This document shows, one piece after another, positions 51,320 through 58,568 of a stretch of DNA of 64,000 nt; within the stretch, counting starts at the first letter, position 1; every line of letters begins with the position of its first letter. This DNA comes from an uncultured Desulfobacter sp. GTDB taxonomy: Bacteria > Desulfobacterota > Desulfobacteria > Desulfobacterales > Desulfobacteraceae. Under the pieces are notes generated by a model that saw only the letters and a list, made by a program, of their open reading frames with translations, did no database searches and was not told where the DNA came from. The DNA lies in contig NZ_OY781882.1 in the NCBI RefSeq assembly GCF_963677125.1, positions 628,501 to 692,500 of the forward strand, read 5' to 3'. A program made the position numbers and the translations under genes.

Positions 51320-53047
51320 TTATTGTATATTTGTTTGCATGATCAGTTCCCTGCGGTACAGATCAAGTATGCGTGACTTGGAAATCATTCCGGAAAAGCG
51401 GTTATGATCCACCACCGGGATGTGATCGATGTTAAAGGCCTCCATAAATTCCAGTACATCATGCAGATCATCGTCATAAGAGACCGTTACCATATCCGTA
51501 TCCATGATCTGGTTAAGGAATATCATGTCATAAAAGGCAGGCTCCAGCGCATATTTTCTGATACTTGAAACCCGGACCATTCCCAGGTAATTGCCGGTCT
51601 CATCAGATATAACCGGGTAGTGGTTGCGGTCTGAATTGCGAATTATATTAATAAATTCTCTAAAAACCATATTTTCCGATACGGTCTTGTAGTTGGTGTC
51701 AATGATTTCGTTTAAGCTTAGATCTGACAAAACTCTTGCATCTGTCCCTGGCCGCATGAATTCGCCACGTTCAATAAGATCTTTAAAATAAAAAGAAGCC
51801 GGTTCGATAATATGGCTTAACGTCGATGAGATGGAAGATACCAGCAGCAAAAGCAAAATAGCCTCATATCCGCCGGTAATTTCGGCAATCAGAAAAATAC
51901 TGCTTAATGGGGCCTGCATAACCCCGGCCATGATACCGGTCATGCCTAACAGTGCATACGCACCTTCCGAGGTCACTGCGGCATTAGGGAAAACGAACAT
52001 CATCGCCTTGTAGAATACCACGCCGCTAAGACTGCCGATGACAAGACAAGGCGCAAAGATGCCCCCGGAACCGCCCCAACCCAGGGTGATGGACGTGACA
52101 AATATTTTTAAGAAAAGTCCAAGGAATACGAGCCAGAATGCCATGGGAAACGTACCGCTTACCATTTCCATGATCGGATGATATCCTTCACCCAGCACCA
52201 TGGGCATGAAAATTCCTATGGTGCCCACTGTGCAACCGCCCATCATTGCGCGAAGCCAGGGGGATACTGGTGTTCGTTTGGCTATGCCCCCAACTTTTCT
52301 GAGCGTCCGTGTAAAAATTACAGAGACTATTGCGGTGAACAGGGCCAGTCCGATGCTGCCTAAAATATCTCCTGTAAAAATATCAAATGGGATGTGCTGG
52401 AAAAGTTCTTTTTCAGGGATGATGGCTTCACTGATCTGGGCACCGGCCACAGCAGCAATGGTAATGGGAATGATATTGACAAATTTCCATTCCCCAAGAA
52501 TGATCTCAACGGAAAAAATAAGTCCGGCCACAGGGGCGTGAAAAATGGCGGAAATGGCGCCGGCTGTACCACAGCCCACCAACGTCATACGTTGCCGGTC
52601 ATTGAGCCCCAAAAATTTTGCGATATTGGAGCCGATGGCAGATCCGCTCATGACAACCGGGGCTTCGGGGCCTGCAGAGCCACCGCTGGCAATGGTTAAA
52701 AAACTGGATACAAGCCTTGAAACGGTAGACCGAAGTCGCAAAAGGCCACCCCGTCTGGATACGGCATATATGACTTCGGGCACGCCATGGCCTGCCCCTT
52801 CCCGCACCACTTTATCAAGAAACAGAAAAGAGAGCATTGCGCCGATGCCCGGCAAGATAAATGCCCAGCCGTATTGGCGGTAGGGTGCAAGAAATTCAAG
52901 AACCGAAGCCAATGAAAGCCTTAGCGCTACGGCTGCAACACCTGCACAAATACCGACCACGGCACCGGCAGTCATCAGCACAAGTCGGTCGTCAAAAAGA
53001 AAAAATTTTGCATAAAAAGAATTATAAGTTTGTTTTAGCTTGCTCAT
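51320..53047 (-). CDS. ClC-family chloride channel/transporter with CBS domains
   Basis: A 575-residue protein: residues 1-430 form a ClC membrane core with GGSAGPEAPVVMSGSAIGSN (the anion-filter GxxGP region), GWGGSGGIFAPCLVIGSLSG and ITGGYEAILLLLLVSSISS. Two CBS domains follow (about 450-575; SENMVFREFINIIRNSDRNH and DDLHDVLEFMEAFNIDHIPV). CBS pairs bind adenine nucleotides and gate transport. The gating Glu usually found as GREGP is in the GPEAP context here. The gene lies 19 bases after the HTH-EIIA gene and 31 before the Usp gene. Confidence 0.9.
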   Translation of the reverse strand: MSKLKQTYNSFYAKFFLFDDRLVLMTAGAVVGICAGVAAVALRLSLASVLEFLAPYRQYGWAFILPGIGAMLSFLFLDKVVREGAGHGVPEVIYAVSRRGGLLRLRSTVSRLVSSFLTIASGGSAGPEAPVVMSGSAIGSNIAKFLGLNDRQRMTLVGCGTAGAISAIFHAPVAGLIFSVEIILGEWKFVNIIPITIAAVAGAQISEAIIPEKELFQHIPFDIFTGDILGSIGLALFTAIVSVIFTRTLRKVGGIAKRTPVSPWLRAMMGGCTVGTIGIFMPMVLGEGYHPIMEMVSGTFPMAFWLVFLGLFLKIFVTSITLGWGGSGGIFAPCLVIGSLSGVVFYKAMMFVFPNAAVTSEGAYALLGMTGIMAGVMQAPLSSIFLIAEITGGYEAILLLLLVSSISSTLSHIIEPASFYFKDLIERGEFMRPGTDARVLSDLSLNEIIDTNYKTVSENMVFREFINIIRNSDRNHYPVISDETGNYLGMVRVSSIRKYALEPAFYDMIFLNQIMDTDMVTVSYDDDLHDVLEFMEAFNIDHIPVVDHNRFSGMISKSRILDLYRRELIMQTNIQ

Positions 53048-53066
53048 GATAGGTCCGAATAACCGA

Positions 53067-53744
53067 TTATATATTTTCGGTCAGGTGCAGGGCATCAATC
53101 TTTTCGATTAACACAGATTGTTCCGGGCAGGTTTTTAAAAATTCACTGAACTGTCTGTTGCGTAAACACAAAGAAATAGCTGAGAGCAGGTGAAGGTGAA
53201 ATTTTAAATCCGGAAACAGGATAAAAAACAGGGTTGAGACAGGCTGCTTATCCAATGCATGATAATCCACAGGATTTCTAAGAAAGCAGACTGCGACCAT
53301 GGGGTGTTCAAGATAGTTAAGGGGCGTTCTTGGGTGAGGAATGGCAATGCCGCCGCCAACCCCTGTGGACAAGGCTTCTTCTCTTTTGACAAGCTGCTGA
53401 ACAAGGTCCGGTTTGTGATTATCCGGAACGGCCTGAATCCTTTCAACGCATGCACCAATTACTGACGGTACATCGGGGCCTGTATCAATATCGTGATATA
53501 CGCCGCCGCTCTTTATGGCGGTGGGCAAAGAAACCTTATCTTCGGTCTCAGGACCCTGGGCCGGGCGGGGGTTCAAGTTGAGGGAAATATGGTTTTTCGC
53601 AGCCCAGTTTTTCAAATCTCTGGCGTGAAAACTGTAGGTCCTCCCTGTTTTGGACACAGGCAACTTTCCCTGGCGGATCCAGCGCTCTATGGTTGTACGG
53701 GAGACCCCTAAAGACTTGCATAACTCAGATATTAGAATTTCCAT
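53067..53744 (-). CDS. Helix-turn-helix protein fused to a PTS EIIA (PtsN-like) domain
   Basis: A 225-residue fusion. Residues 1-50 are an excisionase/MerR-type helix-turn-helix (LCKSLGVSRTTIERWIRQGK). Residues about 80-225 are a fructose/nitrogen-type EIIA domain with the phospho-accepting His in GGGIAIPHPRTPLNYLE. EIIA(Ntr)-type proteins sense phosphoenolpyruvate-linked phosphorylation and often control potassium or other ion transport. Leading an operon with a ClC channel and a Usp protein fits such a role. No sugar permease is near. Confidence 0.87.
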   Translation of the reverse strand: MEILISELCKSLGVSRTTIERWIRQGKLPVSKTGRTYSFHARDLKNWAAKNHISLNLNPRPAQGPETEDKVSLPTAIKSGGVYHDIDTGPDVPSVIGACVERIQAVPDNHKPDLVQQLVKREEALSTGVGGGIAIPHPRTPLNYLEHPMVAVCFLRNPVDYHALDKQPVSTLFFILFPDLKFHLHLLSAISLCLRNRQFSEFLKTCPEQSVLIEKIDALHLTENI

Positions 53745-53843
53745 CTTTTCCTTAACGCGGGTTGCTGTGTGATAAACCTCATTTTAAACTGTGATGATTT
53801 ATATAAACCAAACCCGGCAGAATAACAACCCCGGCACACCCGC

Positions 53844-53895
53844 GAATAAAAAAGGGATAAAAGCTTTAGTAGACGCTTTTATCCCTTTTTTATTC
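53844..53895. terminator. Strong bidirectional terminator
   Basis: A perfect 21-bp inverted repeat: arm 1 at 53844-53864 begins GAATAAAAAAGGG, and arm 2 at 53875-53895 ends CCCTTTTTTATTC, with the 10-base loop TTTAGTAGAC. Each strand gives a GC-containing stem followed by a T-run. It closes the signalling block to the right. Confidence 0.85.
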
Positions 53896-53931
53896 GTTAG
53901 AAAAATGGTTAAACCTCTTAAGTCTGAAGAT

Positions 53932-54360
53932 CTACCATCCCCGGGTTTCCATGATTTCCTTGATTCTTTCTTCCGCTTTTTTCTCTACAAGAATCATCTT
54001 TTTGGCCTGGGCTTTTTTGATCTTTTCAGTCAGGGTCGAAAGGTCAGCCGGTTTTTCAAGTAAATCCATCGCGCCTAGCTTCATGGCCTCGATACCCTTT
54101 TCAACCGTTGCATGCCCGGTTAAAAGAATCACCTGCAGCTCAGGTTTTTTCTTTTTCAGGATTTTTAAGGTTTCGATACCATCCATCTCCGGCATCTGCA
54201 GATCAAGGACCACCACGTCAAAGGATTTGTCTTCAACACTTTTCAAGCCTTCAATGGCGGAACCCGAAGTACTCACATCCATTCCCCGGTTCGTCATTCT
54301 CTCTGCCAGGGCTTGTGTAAACTCCTGTTCGTCATCTATGATTAAAACTTTTTCACTCAT
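53932..54360 (-). CDS. Single-domain response regulator
   Basis: A 142-residue receiver without output domain: DDEQEFTQALAERM, phospho-acceptor Asp in VVVLDLQMPEMDG, VILLTGHATVEKG and LLEKPADLS. The tail is a basic/acidic helix (IKKAQAKKMILVEKKAEERI). It is last of the signalling block, 63 bases after the degenerate kinase gene. Lacking a DNA-binding domain, it must signal by protein contact or serve as a phosphate sink. Confidence 0.9.
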   Translation of the reverse strand: MSEKVLIIDDEQEFTQALAERMTNRGMDVSTSGSAIEGLKSVEDKSFDVVVLDLQMPEMDGIETLKILKKKKPELQVILLTGHATVEKGIEAMKLGAMDLLEKPADLSTLTEKIKKAQAKKMILVEKKAEERIKEIMETRGW

Positions 54361-54423
54361 TGCCGGGGTCTCCTTCTAATTAGTTGATATTAAAGAAGTT
54401 GTTATTTGTTGAGATTGTTTTTT

Positions 54424-55071
54424 TTATCCACCAAAGACAAGGTCTGCTCTGGTATTCTGATCTTCCAATACGATTTTCGCCTGGAATAGATCTAATGCCT
54501 GACAACTTGCCTGTTGGCCAAAATTCGATGCAAAAGGCTGTTCGCACTGAAAACTTAAACAAACTTGGCTTTTCTCATCTTCCTTAGAGAATATATTGAG
54601 AACGGCACCTGATGCAAGGTTTTCCGTTATATTTTCTAAAATTGACCAGATTAGAGACAATAAGAAGAAGAAAGATCCATTGACATAAAACGTGTCGGCA
54701 ACCTGGGTATGATTCACTTGAATGCCTCTATTGGCAATGATCCTTGCACCAAGACCCAGGGCAAGCCCCACCGCTTCATCCAGATCCACCTGTTGTTCGG
54801 ATTTGTCCATGCTGTGGGAAAAGGTATTCAGGGATTTTACTATAGCATCAGCCCGGCCGATCTGTTTTTCAATACGTTGGACAATTGCTGAAAACCGCTC
54901 GATATCCAGCGGCTTGCCTTTTTGGGCCATCATGAGATAATCAGACATCAGTCCTGCATTTTCATTCATGATGGCCAGGCAGTTTTTTATGTCATGGGAT
55001 ATGGATGCCCCCATCCGACCAAAATAAGCCGGGCCGTATTGATCTATAATTTCCTGGGTTGTGGGCATCAC
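54424..55071 (-). CDS. Degenerate histidine kinase (DHp domain without catalytic boxes)
   Basis: A 215-residue soluble protein with a clear phospho-accepting helix, GRMGASISHDIKNCLAIMNE, and an N-box-like segment (LIWSILENITENL). The nucleotide-binding G boxes (DxGxG, GTGLGL) are absent and the C-terminus is short. It could accept phosphate from another kinase or act as a phosphotransfer or phosphatase module, comparable to Hpt-like DHp proteins. Its ATG overlaps the preceding receiver stop by four bases, and the next receiver follows. Confidence 0.75.
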   Translation of the reverse strand: MMPTTQEIIDQYGPAYFGRMGASISHDIKNCLAIMNENAGLMSDYLMMAQKGKPLDIERFSAIVQRIEKQIGRADAIVKSLNTFSHSMDKSEQQVDLDEAVGLALGLGARIIANRGIQVNHTQVADTFYVNGSFFFLLSLIWSILENITENLASGAVLNIFSKEDEKSQVCLSFQCEQPFASNFGQQASCQALDLFQAKIVLEDQNTRADLVFGG

Positions 55072-55439
55072 TTTTTTCCTCCATCAAGCATGACCTGGTT
55101 GAGCTTTTCAATCAGACTGTCAATTTCCACGGGCTTTAAAAGATAATAAGCCTCTCCGGTTTGGGAACATCCTTCATGGTAGCACTCCTCAGATCCATGG
55201 CCGGTCATAAAAATAAACTTGAGTTCAGGAGATATCGTCTCCATCTGTTCCTTTAGTTCAAAACCGTTCATATCCGGCATTTGAACATCAAGAACCGCAA
55301 TGTCATAGCTTTGATTGGACAGCATGGAAATAGCTTCATTGGGCGTGGCAGCCCAGTGTGCGTCAATCCCCCTATACCCAAGACGTTCTGCCAGGGTAGA
55401 GACCAGTTCCTTCTCATCATCGACCAGAAGTATCTGCAT
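55068..55439 (-). CDS. Single-domain response regulator
   Basis: A 123-residue receiver: VDDEKELVSTLAERL, Asp in IAVLDVQMPDMNG, FIFMTGHGSEE and LLKPVEIDS. It lies three bases after the full kinase gene and overlaps the degenerate kinase by four, so it is the natural relay between them. It has no output domain. Confidence 0.9.
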   Translation of the reverse strand: MQILLVDDEKELVSTLAERLGYRGIDAHWAATPNEAISMLSNQSYDIAVLDVQMPDMNGFELKEQMETISPELKFIFMTGHGSEECYHEGCSQTGEAYYLLKPVEIDSLIEKLNQVMLDGGKK

Positions 55440-55442
55440 AGT

Positions 55443-57170
55443 TCACTCTTCTTCCTGTATTGTTGTGGGCAGATATACAATAAAAGTTGTGCCCTCATTA
55501 ATTTTGCTTTTTACTTTAATTCGTCCACCTAATTCCTGGACAAGGCCATAGGTAATTGAAAGTCCTAATCCGGTGCCGCCTTGATTGGTTTTTGTGGAAA
55601 AAAACGGTTCAAAAATATGTTTAAGATTTTCAGGAGAAATACCACATCCACTATCAACTATATCAAGGCGAACAAATGGCGCCTCTGTTTCTTGTGCACT
55701 GATGGAAAGCTTGCCGTCTTTAGGCATGGCGGCAAATGCGTTATTTACTATGTTTAGCAGAACCTGCTGCAGCTTACCCCGGTTGCCGACCACCTGGGGC
55801 AGGGTTTCAGGCACATCTATATCAATAAAAATATTTTTTAGCTGTGCCTCTTTTACCAGAAACACCATCACTTCATCAAGGACGGATTTAAGGGTTAAAG
55901 GCACGGGCGTTGTCTGGGTCTGGCGACCGAAACTGAGCAGTTGCCGTGTAATTCTGCTGCACCGTTTCACAGAGTTAAGAATGACATCTACAATTTCAAG
56001 AAGTCTTGGGTCCTCTTTCAGTTCCTGCTTAAAATGGGCCATATCCTTTATGAGCCCGGCCTTTTCATTGATAATGGCTAGTGGATTGTTTATCTCATGG
56101 GCCACGCCTGCGGCAAGTCGGCCGATGGATGCCATTTTGTTTTCATATTCAGCCATATGAAAATATTTGGAACGTTTCAGGTCTAAATATTTTAGACGCC
56201 GGACAAAATAACCGGTCACTGCACCAATCCATAAGAGAACGACAGATATACTTATGCCTAAGTACTTGATCACTGTTGACTGGCTGGCATGCCAGGGGGA
56301 CATGATCACCTGCTTGGATTTAAGCACCACCAGGATAAACGGTGTATTGGGAATGTCCCTGAACGCCGCAATTAATTCCTGTCCATCTTCCAATGTGATG
56401 GACATGGTACGGGTTTGATCGGTGGCCAGGGGTAAGGCAATGTTCGCTTTTTCAAGCACATCCCCGAAATGGTGGGAAGGGGTCTGAAGCACACCCTGGG
56501 CATTGATCAAAAAGGCATCCCCGTTCCCCGATGTTTTAACTTCAGAAATAATTTGGGGTAGCTGGTGTTCAATGGTGGCCCGGATAATGAAATAGCTGTT
56601 GTCCGGAGCCGTATGACGCAGGGCAATGGAAATATGGGGGACGTTTCTGAACCCTAAAAAGACATCACTTACGGAAATTCCATGGGCCATGGTGTCCTTG
56701 AACCATTGCTGATCCTTGTAATTTTTACCTTCTAACTCATGGGGGCCGGCATAGGCACTTTGAATACCGGTGGCATCAATAATGCCGATATCCGTAAATC
56801 CCCCAAAGCTTTGGTGCAGAAAACTTAACGTTTTTTTTAGTTGTTGTGCATTTTCAAGCTGCTCAAAGGAATTGGACCGGACCACGTAGCTTAATGCGTT
56901 TTTGCGTTCATCTAAAAAAAAGGAGAGTGAACGCCAGGTGTTTGAAGCCAGTCGGGACGCTCTAGCCTCGGCATCATTTTCCAGAGACCGCCGGGTCAGG
57001 TTGTAATCCAAAACGGCAAAAAAGATAACAGGAATAATGGCAAATGCGGCTGTCAGCACAAAGGAGAGCAGCCATATTCGTTGGTAATTAAGGAACTCCC
57101 CTGCAAGAAGTTTGGTGGTTGAGCCTGTGTCCTCTGCTTTTTTTTCCGTATTCGTTGTATCTTCGGCCAT
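55443..57170 (-). CDS. Cache-domain sensor histidine kinase
   Basis: A 575-residue membrane kinase. TM1 (about residues 33-55) and TM2 (about 300-322) flank a periplasmic double-Cache-like sensor (LERKNALSYV-type helix, FTDIGIIDATGIQSAYAGPH, GDAFLINAQGVLQTPS). Then come HisKA with the phospho-His in AAGVAHEINNPLAII and HATPase with LLNIVNNAFAAMP, DIVDSGCGIS and GGTGLGLSITYGLV. Cache domains bind small ligands such as carboxylates or amino acids; the ligand is unknown. It probably feeds the two receivers downstream. Confidence 0.92.
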   Translation of the reverse strand: MAEDTTNTEKKAEDTGSTTKLLAGEFLNYQRIWLLSFVLTAAFAIIPVIFFAVLDYNLTRRSLENDAEARASRLASNTWRSLSFFLDERKNALSYVVRSNSFEQLENAQQLKKTLSFLHQSFGGFTDIGIIDATGIQSAYAGPHELEGKNYKDQQWFKDTMAHGISVSDVFLGFRNVPHISIALRHTAPDNSYFIIRATIEHQLPQIISEVKTSGNGDAFLINAQGVLQTPSHHFGDVLEKANIALPLATDQTRTMSITLEDGQELIAAFRDIPNTPFILVVLKSKQVIMSPWHASQSTVIKYLGISISVVLLWIGAVTGYFVRRLKYLDLKRSKYFHMAEYENKMASIGRLAAGVAHEINNPLAIINEKAGLIKDMAHFKQELKEDPRLLEIVDVILNSVKRCSRITRQLLSFGRQTQTTPVPLTLKSVLDEVMVFLVKEAQLKNIFIDIDVPETLPQVVGNRGKLQQVLLNIVNNAFAAMPKDGKLSISAQETEAPFVRLDIVDSGCGISPENLKHIFEPFFSTKTNQGGTGLGLSITYGLVQELGGRIKVKSKINEGTTFIVYLPTTIQEEE

Positions 57171-57199
57171 AATGAATATCCTGTTCTTGAGAGATTCCG

Positions 57200-57295
57200 G
57201 TGTGTTAGCGTTTGAGCGGCTTTGACAGGGAGGTAAAGCCCATAAAGCCGCCCAAGTACGTTTTGTATCCGGGCGGCTTTGTGAGCTAACGCGCC
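57200..57295 (-). other. Nested hairpins between the kinase-like/receiver gene and the sensor kinase gene
   Basis: AAAGCCGCCC (57244-57253) and GGGCGGCTTT (57271-57280) form a perfect 10-bp stem with a 17-base loop. An outer pair, GTTAGC and GCTAAC, encloses it, and a second GGCTTT/AAAGCC pair lies between. The structure sits in the 170-base gap inside the signalling block. It may be a terminator or attenuator that separates the transport and kinase halves. Confidence 0.55.
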
Positions 57296-57340
57296 AGTGT
57301 CAAGTCGCCCAAACACCGGGTTTATATTCAGATACGCACC

Positions 57341-58555
57341 TTATTGGTTCTGCCGGATTTTTTCATTTGCAGCCTCCAAATTCCGGCTTAACTCTTCTAT
57401 GTCAACAGGTTTTTGCAGATAGGCAAATGCACCAAGCTTCATACAGATTTCCCTGTCTGCGTCCGAACCATGTCCTGTTAGAATAATCACTTCAATATTC
57501 GGTCTGGATGCCTTGACTTTCTTAAGAACTTCAATGCCGTCAATGCCGGGCATTTTCAGATCCAGGATCATTACATCGGGCTCATCGGCTTCCACAAGAT
57601 TAAGAGCGGATTCACCGTCATAGGCAATGGCGGATCCCATGTCACGCATCTGCAGTCTTTCGGAAAGGGTCTGGACAAATTCTCGTTCGTCATCCACCAG
57701 CAGAACTTTTGACGGTACCTGAAAGTCAAACCTGCGATAAATGTCTGTCTGGTAAAATCCCTTGCCGATACGGGTTTCAACCGAAGATACCCCTTCAACC
57801 TGTTGTACTATATTTTTTAGCTCTTCTTCAAGCTTTCCTAAGAGAAGAACATTGGTATTGATGGTCAGGGTAACCAATCCGTCCCGGGCACTGACACCAA
57901 CCGCATGGCCTTCTTTGGACAATGCAACCTCCACCCGTGCTGCCAGGGCAAAGTCCTCGGCAGCCTTTTTTGATGCCTTGGTGGGCTGGATGACTTCATT
58001 TTTTAGATTATCAAGAATCATTGAGACGGCTTCATCTTTGGTCATCTTGTCCGTGGGCAATATCATGTCGTAGAGGGAAGCATCCCAGGGATCTGCAATT
58101 TTATAAAGTGTATTGGACCATGCACTGGTTGTTTCATCGCTTTTTGATATCAGGCTTGACGCCTCTTTTTCACTGATGTTGTGTTCTTTCATGGCCTGTT
58201 CAATTCGATATGCCTTGTCTGCAATCAGGCATATCCTTAGTGCATGGCTTATGGATGCAGGGATTAAAAGGCTTGTAAATCCTTCGATCATGATTTCATC
58301 CTGGGACAGGCACTCTGCCGCGGCAAGGCGCAGGTAAGCAATGGCGCGCTCTTTTTCATGGGTGAATTTATTGAACACCGATGTTTTTTCAAGAAAAGAT
58401 TTGGCAATTTTCTTTTCGGACATTCCGGACTGCTTGCTTGCTGTGGCGACCAGATCTTTATCTGTCAGTAGTTTAAATCCGCTTTGATCAATAACATCTG
58501 AAATGATTGACGCTTTGCCGCAATATGAACCGCTGAAAAATGTCAGTATAGACAT
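57341..58555 (-). CDS. Cytidylate-kinase-like domain, BON-like domain and receiver in one protein
   Basis: A 404-residue multidomain protein. Residues 1-190 resemble the cytidylate-kinase-like family, with a deviant P-loop (GSYCGKAS) and KDLVATASKQSGMSEKKIAK; ADKAYRIEQAMKEHNISEKE continues the pattern. Residues about 205-265 look like a BON or secretin-like domain (VEVALSKEGHAVGVSARDGL then VQQVEGVSSVETRIG). Residues about 280-404 are a receiver with Asp in VMILDLKMPGIDG and Lys in LQKPVDIEE. It is thus both a possible nucleotide-binding module and a two-component target. It follows the SulP gene by 13 bases. Confidence 0.8.
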   Translation of the reverse strand: MSILTFFSGSYCGKASIISDVIDQSGFKLLTDKDLVATASKQSGMSEKKIAKSFLEKTSVFNKFTHEKERAIAYLRLAAAECLSQDEIMIEGFTSLLIPASISHALRICLIADKAYRIEQAMKEHNISEKEASSLISKSDETTSAWSNTLYKIADPWDASLYDMILPTDKMTKDEAVSMILDNLKNEVIQPTKASKKAAEDFALAARVEVALSKEGHAVGVSARDGLVTLTINTNVLLLGKLEEELKNIVQQVEGVSSVETRIGKGFYQTDIYRRFDFQVPSKVLLVDDEREFVQTLSERLQMRDMGSAIAYDGESALNLVEADEPDVMILDLKMPGIDGIEVLKKVKASRPNIEVIILTGHGSDADREICMKLGAFAYLQKPVDIEELSRNLEAANEKIRQNQ

Positions 58556-58568
58556 GGGGATGTCTCCT

